Positions 51,401-64,000 of a stretch of 64,000 nucleotides of DNA are shown piece by piece (the stretch's first letter is position 1; each line of letters starts with the position of its first letter). The stretch covers positions 1,901,826 through 1,965,825 of the forward strand of contig VXAY01002113.1 of the NCBI GenBank assembly GCA_013399855.1, in the 5' to 3' direction. The notes below the pieces were generated by a model that worked only from the letters and a program-made list of their open reading frames with translations, did not search any database and was not told where the DNA came from. The stretch is from Oxyruncus cristatus (lineage: Eukaryota > Chordata > Aves > Passeriformes > Cotingidae). A program made the position numbers and the translations under genes.

Positions 51401-54400
51401 GGGCTCATTAGAAGAGAACAAGACTTAATGACAATAGCTAAAGAAACAGAAAGACACCATGGACTTCACTTAGCCACTTGGAACTTCTACCTTCAAAGTC
51501 TGGCGTATTTAATTCAGCTCATATAAAAATTCCAGTGGTGAAGGGTGGAGAAAATTGAATGTTGAATGAAGACTTTTGTTTTCCTGAACAGAGCTGAAAT
51601 GAAGAAGAAGCTGGGTGGTGACGATCAGATTTCTCCTATAGGTCAGAAGTTCAATATATCATCGGATTTCATGTCATGGGGCTGTTCTGCTCCTAATTGC
51701 ATCCAGCCAGGACTCTGCACATCAGTGAGCTTTTACTCTGGGCTCCCTCCATAAGATATATACTGTAGTCAAAGTAGTAACTAAATCATTTTAAATGTAT
51801 TTTTAAGGGTGAATCATTACCTTTCAATTCTACAACAGAGCAGAAAATGAAATTAGTTGCTGGCTTGCGTTCATATAAAATATAAACCCCAATACTTAAC
51901 TGGATTGTCTCTACAGTAAGTTTATTTTGCACAAATTTAATACAAGTCTTAAGCTACAAACTTCTGGTAGCTGTGATCTCAGATTCAAAGGCATCTGGAA
52001 CCTCACAGGGACAGAACCAAAACCCTGAGAAATGTGGCCTGAGGGCTCGTGGCCCGACCCCAACCATCAGTTGTGCAGGGTGGATGAAAGAGTCTGAGCT
52101 GAACTGAGTTCGTGCGGTAGGTGAGAGGGGGATCTGAGCAAGCAGCACTCTGCAGCACAGGTCCTGAGTGATCCCACTACAGAACTGCATGAATTATTTA
52201 TGCATCTTGGGGAGAGAAGCTATAGCCACATCTCAAGCTGAAATAAAAAATAAACCAACAAAAAAACCCAACAAACCCAACAGCTTAGCACTTAGCTGAT
52301 GACTGACTTTTTGAATAATTTAAATTCGACAGAGACATGCATGGTGGACTAGCATGACCTCCTATGGACATCTGTTCATCTGCAGAATTAAATGAGGCCG
52401 AGTGAGCGTGTGAGCTGCTCGCCCAGCCAAATCACAATATTAAATGATGGCACAGGAACACGAGCTGTTACGCAAGGACGGTGTGGGGCCACGGCTGAGA
52501 ACCAAGCTGGGGTATCTCACCTTCGTCCAGCAGCTAATGAAGGTTAAATTACCAATCCCAAACCAACTTTACGCCGTGTACGTCTCCTCCAGGGCACCTC
52601 ACAGCACACCTCTGCTTCGAGAAACCTCTCTACCATGCGGTATTTAACTCTCAGAGAGGTTTCACCCTTCCTACTCCCAGAACAGACCATCCCGTGACCC
52701 GCAACATGTTCCTCCTTAGTAAACCATCTTCAGAACATTTTCATCCTGAAAATAAGGGTTTCACAGGCTTCAGCACACTCTGGTTTTCCATGCTAGGGGA
52801 GAATGAGGCTTTTGCTGGTGCTGCAGGACAGCTTTGAGACGCAGCTTGGGAGAGCAGTGCCAGCCAAGAGGAGCAGGACTGCACAGAAGACACGTCTGTG
52901 TTCCTCGGATGCTACGAATTTCTCCCAAAGCCAAGAAACCTGAAACTGCAGTGGCAAGTCAGACTTCCTCCCGCGATGGAGTCGAGGCAGGCTAATTTTA
53001 GTCACCGTGCACTATGCAAATCATCATTCTGTAGCCGAGTTTATTTTTTAAAGTGCTGACTGCCAAACTTGCTGCAGGGCACAGGCTCTTCATACGGGCC
53101 TTAAAGAGGCTTGAAACCAGCCCTTCAGTCAGTGCTGTTACATTTCAGATACAGGGGGGGCAGCTCAAGGGGGTCCCTGTGAGAAAGCAGAATTTCAACA
53201 GGAACGGTCTAGGTGACTAGCTGCGATCATATATTGATTTTTTGACTGGACAGAATTAGCTGTTAGTGGGGGTTGTTAATATTTTTTTGGTTCTACGTAC
53301 AATTTTTTGTTTTCCCTTGAAAGTTTCCCTCATGAGCTGCATGCTCTGGGCCCACAGGAGATGCTGGGAGGGCTGGTGTCTGGATCACACCCAGTATCTG
53401 TAGATAAAGATTTTGGGTTTGAGATTTACTCTTCTAAATTTTGGCACATTCACAGAGTTCACTTTTAAGTGGGATTGATCTGACTTCCCAGGAAAGAAGC
53501 AGTTCTTTAAAATGCTGCTGTTAGGCTGTGATTCATGGCACTCATTTGAAAGGCAGTGGCAGAAATGGGGAACACGGAGCAGCAGCAAGGCAGGATGTGC
53601 TTCCAGGAAGCCCAGGCTCCACCACAGACAGTAAATTGTTACATTTCTCCTCAATATTAAAAAGATTCAGCGTGCAGACTTTCATCTGATAACTTTCACA
53701 GAGTCTCCATCACGAGTCATGCTATGACTGAATTGTTCTTTGTGTTTAAATGAAACAATTCTCCATTATTTCTTATCAACCTATCATGGAGACCGTCAGG
53801 AACTTTCCTTTCTCAGCTTTAAGAATAACCACTTCCAAGTTTGATGTCTTGCCCATAACCTCCAAGGCATTTACCCATCCAAACTGATCTGCCTGGACCT
53901 GAGTGCAGAAAGGCACTTCGAATCCTGAACTCAAAAATGAGGTGGAAGAGCAAAAGCAGGAGCTTGTTTTCAACTGTGATACTATTTTAAAAGGCACTTC
54001 TGTGTTCTGTGGCTGATCTTGAATCTTCAGCCTGAGTGCTTTGGATTTGAGGCTCGAGCCCTAGTGAGTGGTCAGAATTTCTCCTTGGAATCTGCCGTGG
54101 GTTTTGGGAAGGACTTGGAGAAAAAAAAATGTGCATGGCAAAATCTGATTTAGATGTAGAGGCTGTGAAGTACCTGGTTGCATTTAGGGCACGGAAAGCT
54201 GCTATGTTCCTCTGAATGCAGGAAGTTGCTGCATCGTGCATTTATTTCCATCCAGGTGAACATTCTGCTGATTTTGTAAGAGCCCAGCAAGGCTCAAGGA
54301 TTAAAAATAAGTAACTGTAGGGCTGTGTATACAACACGTGGCTGGGCATGGAATGGAGGGATTGAGGAAAAACATCCTTTCCAGAATAAAAGTGGAACAA

Positions 54401-55860
54401 TGCCAGTGGAACCCCATTCCCCTCCTTTGGTGGAACTCAGGGAGTTGGGTGGGTGCTGGATGTCAGTAGTTCTGTGTGGAGCCTGGGCAGCTGTGGTAGG
54501 ACCAGGGTGGGGGGTGCCCACGGGAGAGGGGGCTCGGGGATGGGGGGCTGAAGGCTGGGAATTATTCACCTGCCTGATTTGCATCTTCCCAAAAATATAT
54601 CACCCGTGAAAGCGGAGCCACATCCCAGCTCCAAGAGCGGGGAGCAATAAGGAGCCTGTGTGGAGATGAATGGTGTGTCTGTGCTGCCGGGTGTTCCACC
54701 GGGACAAGCAGACCCGCTTCCCCTCCGGCGTGGCTACGCTCTATTTCTGTACATTTTCTGTGTCATTTCATCACCCCTCAGCTTCATATTAAATCTGACC
54801 TTTCCACTGCACTTGACTGGGGAAAGGTAATCACCTGCCTTGCTTTCTTCAGGGTTATACATCACTGTGTGTGACAGGTAGATAAGTGTACCTGGAAAAT
54901 ACGGTTGCATGTGAGACCAGGCAGCAAAAAATACCTGTGAGTAGGTCAGGATCCACTTGAAGACCTGCCAGACCTGCCTGAGTGCAAACACATTTTTCAA
55001 GCTGGATATTTAACTCCCACTGGCCCCCGTGGAAACTCAACAACTACAGAAAATCTTCCTCTGCTTTGAACAGTGGAGAGAGACTCCAGTCCCCCCCTGC
55101 TGCAGCGAGGCCCTGAGCGAGCACGGGGAGGGAGGGCTCTGTGATTGATGGTGTTGCAAGGAGTTGGGAAGTTAGGAAGGAAGAAAAGCAGTCTTTTTAG
55201 GTTTCATACAGTGGCTAGAGATGGATCCTAAATACACCATTGTGCAGCCCTTACTCTGGAACCAGGACTGTGCATTGCATTAACTGAACATCACCCAAAA
55301 GGAGTTTAATGCCTAAGTGCATCCATAAGCATTAGGGGGGAATGTTCCCAAGGGATAACAATAATCTCACACAAACAGCTCTCTTAGAGCACCTTTATAG
55401 ATATTCAGAGACTTCTAACTAATGCAACTAAAAAATATATGCCTCTAGTGTAGATTTGATCTGCTGGCTACTGATGATATTAATTGCTGGAATGTGGTGT
55501 CGATTCCAAAATGATGGCAAAGCTAATCCACCAGGAAAGGTGAAGGGACACAGTGTGGCTGCTGTTTGGGTCAAGCAATACACAGCTCTCTTAAGCAGTG
55601 TTTATTGTATATGTCCAGGAGCAGAAGAGAAGAACCTGCACTGTGCTCAGCATTGCTACAACTGCTTATTCTTATTGCTTTTTATAGTATCTTGATACAG
55701 TGCCATCCAGAGTGCCTGGATATTCAGGATACAACCTCTAAGGAGGGGCAGAGGGGATGGGGTCAGCTGCAGCAAATTCAAGGGCAGGGCTCCTGCAGCT
55801 TGGGCTTTGAAACACCTTAATTAAGGTGAAGAAAATGCCTTGGTATCACAGCTTGTTCTA
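45481..55860. other. Intergenic, no gene recognised
   Basis: Mixed G+C. It contains a small CpG cluster at about 47459-47535, a (GGGA)5 run at 49057-49076 and T-rich runs near 49590. A MEF2-consensus CTAAAAATAA lies at 49361-49370. The longest ORF (46303-46869, minus, 188 codons) has no recognisable domain and is overlapped by other ORFs. Confidence 0.7.
49057..49076 (+). repeat. (GGGA)5 repeat, canonical G-quadruplex motif
   Basis: Five GGG runs are separated by single A bases on the plus strand, a textbook one-base-loop quadruplex sequence. Its size suggests length polymorphism. Confidence 0.9.
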
Positions 55861-56130
55861 CTTGCTTTTCTCGAGTAGAAGATCTACTTAATGCTGAAGT
55901 GATTAAAGAATAATCCAAGTCGATACAGAAGCATCATCCAATGAAAACAAAGACAGTTTAGCTAAAATGGGTTTGAAAACGCTCATTAATTAAGCTAAGG
56001 TAAATTTGCATAGATGTGGGTTTGCTAACACTCTTTTCCCCCTCTTCCTACCTAAATGGGACTAATTATTTCTCTAATTATGATGTAATTGGGTGGCCTT
56101 GGGATCATTGATTACAGATGCACTCCTCCT
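55861..56130. promoter_or_regulatory. Candidate enhancer rich in homeodomain and octamer sites
   Basis: This CpG-poor AT-rich block has ttaattaa (about 55987), an exact octamer ATTTGCAT at 56004-56011, and several TAATTA/AATTA cores around 56063-56120, followed by attgattacagatg. Such clustering is typical of conserved developmental enhancers, but AT-rich DNA yields these words by chance. Confidence 0.25.
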
Positions 56131-57500
56131 CTCACTGTTTTGCCTGAATCCAAGCAGAAGAGAGGGATGCTCCTCTGGGATGTGCTGCTACTCCTTTTGG
56201 CTTCAGCCTTGACCTTAAAAAAGAGGAAAAGAAAAAAGTGAGTAAGCTGAGCTATTTATAGTCGAGCTAATTATTTTGATGTGATATGACAGCAGCAGAG
56301 CCTGTTTTCTCTTCGCACAATTAATGGCAGTGGAAGAAGCACTCAGTACCCTTTAACAGTGTTTGTTGGCTACAGTGCAAACCTTTGCCTAACGTTTTAA
56401 AGATGCAGGACTTTGAAACACAGGAATGGGGGGCACAAGGTGTGTTGTGTTTCTGGCTGGCGCGGGTAGAACTGAGGAGCTGAAAGGGAGGTGCTGCTGT
56501 TAAAGAAAAAATCCACAGTTTGGGGGGAAGGTGGCAGCAAGTCTGCAAACCACCACGTTAAGTCCTACAGGTCAAAGCTCAGGTGGCTTCTCGGGTGCTT
56601 GGTGGACACCAAGGAGTTTGAAATACCAAAACTTTGCTATTCCCAAGTTGGGGGACTGAGGCAGAGCATTTAACTTGGCAATACTTGCAAAGCAAGTAAG
56701 ATGCCAGAGAGTGACAATCTTGGTCCATGGTTTCTGATCCTTCCAGTGAAAATGGATTTACACTGTGCTTTTCACTGTCCCTTTCCTGTCTTTGTGCTGT
56801 TCCTGTGCACAAATCCCAGGAGGGATGACCTGCTGGGCTGCAAATAACCTGGGGAAGGTGGAGGGGACAGAGGGGGATGTCTTGGCTGAATTTTTTGTTC
56901 CCTGTGACTGAAGATTTCTGCAACAAAAAAGCGCCCCCTGAGCACTGTGATGTGTTTTATAGGCCTCTGGGGAAGTTGTTAATAGAAGCTATTCCTGCTC
57001 TCTGTTTTGGAGCTGGACAAGATAGATTTTTTTCTTCTTTAAAATTTTCAGATTAAAAAAAAAAAAATAAAATATGTGGAGTGGGTTGTTGCCTTTAACC
57101 AAGACAGAATTTGAAATCCTAAATTTCTGTGAGTTATTTCTGGTGCAAAAGCTCTTCGCTGTCGAAACCCAGGCCCTCCTTCCTCTGCCAGGTTTATAAA
57201 ATGGCTTTTCTTCCTTGCTCCTTGCCACCCTCAGGGTGTCCCACGGCTTGTCCCTCTCCATGACCACAAAACCCCTGTCAGAGGATTTGCTGAGTATTCC
57301 AGGTCTTGCTTCCCTGTGGCAAGAGGGGAGGAAAAATGTCCTCTCTCCCCTCCTTTTGCAGCTTCTCTTGGGTCCCTGAAATCTGTGCTCTTCTCAGGTT
57401 GCTTCTGGTGACCTTTGAGGCTCTCAGAAAGCAGGTGCTGTTTGTGCAGCCTTTACGTGACTGTCGCTTTGTTTCCCTTTGATTTATCCTTTTTAAACCC
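56131..57500. other. Intergenic, nothing recognised
   Basis: There is no gene or named repeat. An A run lies at about 57056-57070. ORFs are short and unmatched. Confidence 0.65.
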
Positions 57501-57860
57501 CCGGGTCAGGCAGTTGCAGGTACAGTGCAATATTCATGAGAGGCTGATTTATGCAGGCACGAGGCTGTGCAGTGGGATTACAGGGTACTGAATGTTATAT
57601 GCAGCTTTAATTTCTTTTTATGACCAAAGGATACAGCCAGCGCTTCTCAAATATGGAATTTATGAGAGCCTCATTCATGCAGGGTTTAAAGGGCCCCTGT
57701 CTCTGTGCCCTGCCATGGGACGAGCGGCCTGTGCAGCCTCTGCCAGTGAATAAAACTGTATATAAAAACACATCCAAGGCAGTTAGTTGGGCACTGAAAA
57801 GGCCTCTGCACACAGAGCCCAGGCAGTCCTGCAGGATTTATGCAGCCCCAGCCCTCCTCC
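57501..57860. promoter_or_regulatory. Candidate conserved noncoding element with repeated ATGCAG words
   Basis: The words atttatgcag, atatgcag, attcatgcag and atttatgcag recur at about 57548, 57598, 57673 and 57836. They lie among CpG-poor unique sequence with gcaatattcatgag and tttatgaccaaagg. The pattern is non-coding and resembles an enhancer, but no alignment was possible. Confidence 0.2.
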
Positions 57861-58657
57861 AAGTTACAGGGGCACAGAAAAACAAACTCTGTGAAATAGA
57901 GCCAAAAATCTTCCAAGCAGGCATTTTCTGTGCTGTGCAGTGCCAGGGGTTAAGTTCAGGACTTCTAAAAGGTACTACAGTGCAAACTAAGTAACAGAGG
58001 GTATTTGTGGCAGGTCCAGACAACATCTGGCCCTCCTAAGCTCCAGTCCTGTGCTCCCACCAACACAACTTGTTCCTCTTCTGCCTTAATTTTGCACTTT
58101 GTATCTGACCTGCGATACCTCTCTGCTCATGGGAGGAGCAGGGTTTGTGTGCTGGTGGCTCCCCAGGCACTGTTGTCCACCTGGAATCTGCACTGGAGAT
58201 TATCCAACAGCCTGGCATAAAATTCAAGGTATTAAACGCAGTAGTAGGGCCCAGCAACAGAACATGCATGTCTGATGTGGTGAATTATCCAGCCCTCTCC
58301 TGCCTGGAGTGTTACACATCAAATTACATGTACTTGCATCCCACACAGCTATTCTGGGGAGAGAGATGATTCTTTGGAAAGTCACTGAAGTTTTTGCAGT
58401 GGAACTGGTACCAGTGGTATATTCAGAAAACTCACAGCGGGTTCCTGATGGGAGATGGGACTGGCAGCCTGGGACTGTCTCCAGCTCCAGGGTCCCTGTG
58501 GGAGGGTGGAGGGGACCTGCTTCAGCCTCCATGAGCACAGTGAAGAGTCATTTCCAAGTTTGGTGTCTCACACCAAAGTTCCTTCTGTTTGTGGTGCTCC
58601 AGGATGGTCATTGCATGGTCCTGGCAGTGAGCCCCCAGTTCTCATCTCATTGATGCC

Positions 58658-58682
<25 letters not shown>
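58658..58682. repeat. Poly-T run (25)
   Basis: An uninterrupted T25. It could be the antisense tail of an old retroposed sequence, but no retrocopy or flanking duplication is recognisable beside it. Confidence 0.9.
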
Positions 58683-58689
<7 letters not shown>

Positions 58690-58884
58690 CAAACACCTCT
58701 GAGTCCAACCTGGACAAGAGGAAAAAGCCTCACCCGTCCTAAGCTTCTATTTCTGCAGGAGGGTAGCTTTTCTTTCCATCTTCCCTCCCCGCCGTGCCAT
58801 CCAGGAAAACAAAAAGGCACTGCTAACATCTGCTCTTTTCTCCTCCTACGTGCAGGCTCTTTCTGGGCTCCCTATTAAAGCCCT

Positions 58885-59480
58885 TCCCACACGGCAGCGT
58901 GGGCAGCCTCATGCGTGTACATCTCAGCGTACGATCTTTCCCGTCCCTCGGGAGCAACATTTGCAAGAAAGTGACTGGTGAAGGGTTTATTTTTTGCTCC
59001 TTGCTAAGACTTTGGTTTCTAACGGGCTCCTCGTTCTCCAGCCGCGCCTCCTCCTCCGGCGCTCAGCCCGGACGCCGCGTACGGCGGGGCTGACACGGAT
59101 GCTCGTGGAGACGCTGGGAGTGGGTGGAAGGGGATGCAGAAACGTATATGCAGAAAATTCCCATTGCTAAGCTACGCTCAGGTGCGTTTACTTCTACCAG
59201 GAGGGGTTACTAAGGAAACAAGGAGCCGATTTCTGGGGCGGGGAGGGGGGGTGGTTTGGAAAGCAGCCGTTCCCAGTGAGCGACAAACGCTGCGCTTGTC
59301 CTTCAGGCTTTGATGTTTGGGGTCTGTTCTTTGGTCCCTTGCAATTGAAAAGCGTCTGATTTTGAGGTTGCTTTCGCTCTCCTGTCCCAGTCCTGTCCCT
59401 GGGGCCGTGGCAGGGTGCTGAGCCTTCTCCACAAAACACACGAGCGCTCTGAGTCACTCCTCCTTCTGGCAAAGGGAACG
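58885..59480. other. CpG-dense patch, possible CpG island
   Basis: CpG clusters run from cacggcagcgtggg through ccgcgcc and ggacgccgcgtacggcgg (about 59041-59100) to caaacgctgcgcttg. By eye there are more than 20 CpG, the densest point being about 11 in 60 bases. No coding ORF is recognised. Because TOB1 is expected downstream, this could be a TOB1-related or lncRNA promoter. That is inference. Confidence 0.45.
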
Positions 59481-62400
59481 GGAGAATCCATCTGGGCTCG
59501 TTCCATCCAGAAAAACTTGCCATGTTTTGCAATTTGCACTTTTTTTTTTTAATCTTTTTTTTTCCCCTCCAATGTGGAGCGGGTTGGCTTTTCCCAAAGC
59601 TGGCATGGCTTTTTGTTGCAACAGGAAAAATCCCCAGCAAAATAAATTTTTGCTGGAAAGTTTAACCCGAGAGGTTCAAAGCTGAACAAAGCCGCTCCTG
59701 CTGGGCAGGGAGCTCCGTGGAAAGATGCTCTCCTGTTTCCCACAGTCCCAGTCAAACCCAGTTGCCAGTTATCAGGCTGTGTGTGCATCTTGCTGAGGCT
59801 CTTATGGGGTAAAAAATTCTCCAGGAGATGGCCTGGAGGGTAGAAAATAAAGGCAAGGGGTTGAAGGAATGGGAAGATTGCTGTTCTGTCTCAGGTGGTG
59901 TGAAGCAGGTTCTGGGGTGCTGGGGCTTGGCCTGTGCTGGCAGGAGTGACCTCCAGCCCACCCAAGACTTGCCAGTCAATGGAAACGAGTGATTTACTGG
60001 ATCAGAAATAGCAATTATCCTTGGAAATGCAACAAAATGATTAATTGCTCCACAAGGTGCAATGTCAAGAGCACCTACTTCATAACATCAAAATGGAAGG
60101 GGTTTTAATACACAGCCCTACTTTAGAAGGGGAAAACATACATTTTCCGAGTTAAGAAATCAGATCCAAATACTGAAAACAATTCAGAAAATGCCTCAAA
60201 AGAAACATGAACAGGAGCAACATCATTAAAAAGGAACATTTCAAAAGGATTTATAATCCCCAACTGAAGTTCTCCAGTACAGAAGCAAAGAAAAAGAATT
60301 ATTCGGTTTTTATTTTTGTCTTTCCTGAATAGTGTGTTTAGGTTGGGGGGATGTGACATAATTGTGTATTTTCCCACCATTCAGTAAGTATAATTCAAGT
60401 TATCACAAGGAACACTTGCTCATTAAAAAAAATAATCTAAGCTTGCAAACCTGATGGGTTTTACAGTGTGATTAACTTGCTGGCTTCCAGAGTGTTTAAC
60501 TCAAACAAAGGGAAAGTTCAAAGAGAATGATTTGGTTTATCTTAGTATATAATTTTTTTTTTTCCTGTGAACACAGAAAAATACAAATGACAGATTATGT
60601 TGTTTTTGGTAGATTTACAATGCCATTAGATTGCACCCAGGCCATCCTCAAGACGTACCTCTTTTAGTCTTTCCTATCAAGCAACTTAACCCCCCCAATT
60701 CACTGGAAATTAATTCAAGAAGAAAAGGAAAGGAAAAGACTGTTGTTCTTCCATATTAGCTATCCTTGCTAACCCTTGTGTGCAAATGGCAATGGGGATG
60801 GAGGGGGTGAAAAAAAAGAGAGATGCTTGTAGCATCATATTTATTTTGCAGCAGGGAAGGGCAGTGTGGAGGTTTGTTTTTTTTTTTAATCTGCACGGGC
60901 GGGTCTGTATCAGAAGTGCTGACAAATATTGCACGTCCAGCCTCGATGGTTTCTAGTGGTACAAAAGGTGTGTGTGAAGCAGGTCACGTTCTGTTTTAGA
61001 GGGATCAGTGCTTTTCCCATGGGAAATAACAGATTTTACCCGAGCGCTGAAGTGCTGCTCCGTCCGAGCTGATACACGGGACTGATCCAGAGCTGAAACC
61101 CATGAAAAGTCCTCAGGGCAGCTGCAACTTCACTTACTCTTGCAGAGGAACAAACTCCCTTCACACGACCATATTCATCCAAGGGGTTGCACGACTCTAG
61201 GGCTCTGTTTCAAACAGAGCAATCCCGAGGCAGGTCCCTGGGGGAATGTGATGTGGTTACTCCTCCTGGGAAATGCAGAGACGCCCGAGGCACACTGGCA
61301 GCTCGGTTTGTCCTCACTGGGGTTTTGGGACAGGTTAAAAGTGCCAATACCAAGGACAGAAGGGAAAACAAAGCAAGTTTTTTGATGGGAAGTTTCATAG
61401 CTTGCTTCAATTTCCCACACACTGCTTTCAGGAAGCATTTTAAAATTACCTGAAATGCAGTTGCATGGTATTTCCAGCAGTCAGAGTCTGACCTGGGGTG
61501 TCACTATTTTGCAGTTTTTGCAGGAAAAACCCCTAAAGTGAGAGTTATGCTGAACGGTGGTTTGGATTCAATTTATTGTTTGGTTTGTTTGTCTGTTTCT
61601 TTGGTAATACTACGGTGCTGTTTTAAAACTGAAACACTTGAACCAGCGAGCACGGTCACAGCTTCCAGTTTAGTAGATGTCTCAACATTTACCGGGGCGG
61701 GGGGGGTGGAAAAGAAGGCGACAATATTTTCCTGAATATCCCTGCCTGATACCCGATCCCTGGGCAGGTATCTCTGTGCTCAACTCCCTCCACCTTGGCA
61801 CCAGCACAAACCCCTCTGGACGTGCCAGATCTCCCGGGGTCATGGGGTGGTCAGGACAAGCGAGCGACGGAAATATTTTTGGGATAAGCTGGGATTCCCT
61901 CTGAGATCCCAAACAGCACGAGCAGTCCCGCTGTTCTGAATGACTTTGACGTTGCTGGTCCGTCCAGACCCTCCGGCTGCCCCTTATCCAGCTCAGCACT
62001 CCCAGGGTTGAAGGTTTTGTGAATTATAAGGAAATTCAGAGCCCCATGAAGCTGAGTCTGAGCGTAAAACCCCACTGGGGTTTGCCCAGTTGGTGTTCCT
62101 TGCATGGCGAAAACACGGCTATCAGCCTTATGAAGAATTGCAAAATACCTGCTCGTCCAAATAAACAGTGAGTAACCCAGACTTCACCCAAATGCTCTGA
62201 TTTCTTAAACAGCCCCAGCCCTAAAGCCCTGGCTGTGAACCAACAGCATCTGAAAAGTGTGGTGTGCTTAGAGCACTCAATTAAAAACAAAAATTAAAAA
62301 AAAAAAGGCCATAAAAACAATTTTAAGAAAAAGTGTGCATCACTCCTTCAATGAGGGATTACTGCCTGAATGAGGAATTCAAATGCGTGAAGAGAATTTC

Positions 62401-64000
62401 TGCCCTGAATTTTAAAAAATATCATGTGTCTATTTATTTACTTTTTGAATTTAAAAAAAAAAAAAAAGAAAAAGTCCCTGGGCATTGGCAGTGCTGAAAG
62501 AAGCTCTGTAAAACCAAAGCAAAGCTTTTATGCCTTCAAGAAGTGCTGACAGGGAGAAAACATTGGCATCTGCCCTTCCTCCTGTCTTGAGGTGAGGGTT
62601 TAACTTCAGCCCCACCGAAGGGTGCATGACCTGACCCCTGTGTGTCTGACAGCCTGGGGCTGAAGGCACAAACCCAGAACTCCATGAACTTCTCAAAGCC
62701 ATTTTGTGGCTATTCCACTTTTCCATGTTCTCAGAAGGTTGTCACCCAGCACATTTATTATTTATTTGGATGCTGAAGGGTCAATGATCACCTGAGACAC
62801 AAGAGCCCTTGTCTTGTAGGGAAAGGGTCACTGAAGGATGTGCCTTGTAATCCCAGAATAAGCAGGGCTGTCTCCAGCCAGCACATTTCTCAAAAGCTTT
62901 TCCGTGAGACACCGCTGAGACTCCAAAACAAGGTTTTCCTGCAGTGGCAAATGTGAAAACACACTTGAGCATTTGCTCTGCTGCTCACAGAGACGACCAG
63001 GGAGGGATCAACAACACGGAGTGTTGGAAAGTGGCACCTCAGGGCTCCCTTTCGCTTGTCTTCTGCAAAAGCTTGTGCTGCGGGGAATTCTGAAGCCAGA
63101 GCTGGGAACGCTGGCATCAGGCAAATCTAAAATTTTGCATCTCCCCAAGCACCTGTGCAAAAAAAAAACCCCAAACCACTCACATAAAAAAAGAGGAAAA
63201 TTACAGATTTATACTATTACAGCAATGGGGCACCTGTGAGCTTCAGCAATGCCATTGGTGACTCTGATTATTTTTTTTTAAAGCCTTTAAATATTTATAC
63301 AAAATTGCTCAGGAAGGAATTACTCGTCATTCTTTTTAATTGTTGACAAAATTTCAAGATCAAATTTTGAGGAAAACACCTGGTCATAGATACTTTATGG
63401 CTTTATGGCAAGGAAAAAGTCCAGATGAGCTGTGCTGGCACTTGAGGTTTATTTGGGCTGTTACAGTTAATAGGAAATGCAGCTCTCCTAAAGAAATGTA
63501 ATTTTTGAGCCATTGAGGAACGTTGTATGGGCCATAAATGATAAGGCTGCGTGTGTGATCAGGCAGGTGTGACAATAAGGCAGGTGTTTGGCTGGGGGGG
63601 TTGTTTTTTGGGATGCCCTGCTCCCCTGGGTGCCTGGGGGGCACATTCAGGGTGAGTTTGCTCTGAAGCTCCGGGTCAGCAACGTGCTGTAGGTTCAACA
63701 CAGGAACAGCCACGTTTCCTTCTCTTTGGGGTCACCAAGTTTATGCATCCAAGCTCCAAATCAGCCCAAGTCGGCTTGAAATGCTGCCAGTCCGGCCTTA
63801 GATTTGCTAGACTCAGACTAACCAGGAAATCTCCTCTTGATGAAAGTCTGGGGTGGGGGAGAGGGCACGATCTCTGTGTTAAATGAGCTTCAACAATTTT
63901 ATCTGCAGACAGTCCAGCATTCAAGAGACACATAAAAAAAAAAAAAAGTAAATGTTTGCAAGGCACAGCTCCACTTGATGTAAACTCCACCTAAACTTCG
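59481..64000. other. Intergenic, nothing recognised
   Basis: Mixed AT-rich and G+C-rich sequence with A/T runs (59541, 60550, 62295, 62454, 63938) and a G-rich run near 61695. ORFs up to about 110 codons overlap on both strands with no family match. The TOB1 coding exon was looked for and is absent. Confidence 0.65.

Noticed and set aside
58658..58682. Poly-T as the tail of a minus-strand processed pseudogene
   Set aside because: The adjacent sequence does not resemble a known mRNA, and no target-site duplication was visible.

Overview
The window is vertebrate nuclear DNA, most probably from a bird and perhaps a songbird. One long multi-exon gene with canonical GT-AG introns fills the left 32 kb. 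The interspersed repeats I can recognise are two, possibly three, short CR1-type LINE 3' fragments, and I see no Alu, L1 or B-type SINEs. The coding gene is compact: 26 coding exons in 27.4 kb, where the mammalian gene covers more than 100 kb. There are no operons, CRISPR arrays, integrons, tRNA or rRNA genes, or viral genes.

Region 1 (1-32,060) is the plus-strand gene SPAG9, which encodes JIP4 (JNK-interacting protein 4, also called JLP or sperm-associated antigen 9). I traced 26 consecutive coding exons from 1012 to the stop codon at 28414-28416. All junction phases agree. They give 1,124 residues without an internal stop, equivalent to about residue 198 to the end of the 1,321-residue human protein as I recall it. 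The N-terminal RH1 domain and first leucine zipper lie upstream of the window. The part present holds, in order, the MAP-kinase docking segment, an acidic Ser/Thr-rich linker, the second leucine-zipper coiled coil, the RH2 domain, a basic Ser-rich linker, and the WD40-like beta-propeller ending in a WQVMCGSE tail. A 3' UTR of about 3.6 kb follows and probably ends near 32,057.

Region 2 (about 32,060-64,000) has no protein-coding gene that I recognise. It is richer in G+C, and its ORFs are short, overlap on both strands, and resemble no family I know. It holds one clear CR1 fragment (37.8 kb), a 51-bp tandem duplication (40.3 kb), simple repeats, purine/G-rich tracts, two notable CpG-dense patches (45.1-45.4 kb and 58.9-59.5 kb), and several AT-rich, motif-dense stretches that look like candidate conserved regulatory DNA (36.6-36.8, 37.0-37.2, 55.9-56.1 and 57.5-57.9 kb). 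In other vertebrates TOB1 lies downstream of SPAG9 in the same orientation, so this is probably the SPAG9-TOB1 intergenic interval. The TOB1 coding exon is not in the window.

I did not find a convincing new biological system. The most useful leads are the two CpG-dense patches, the candidate enhancers in the gene-free half, and a few SPAG9 splice and UTR details.
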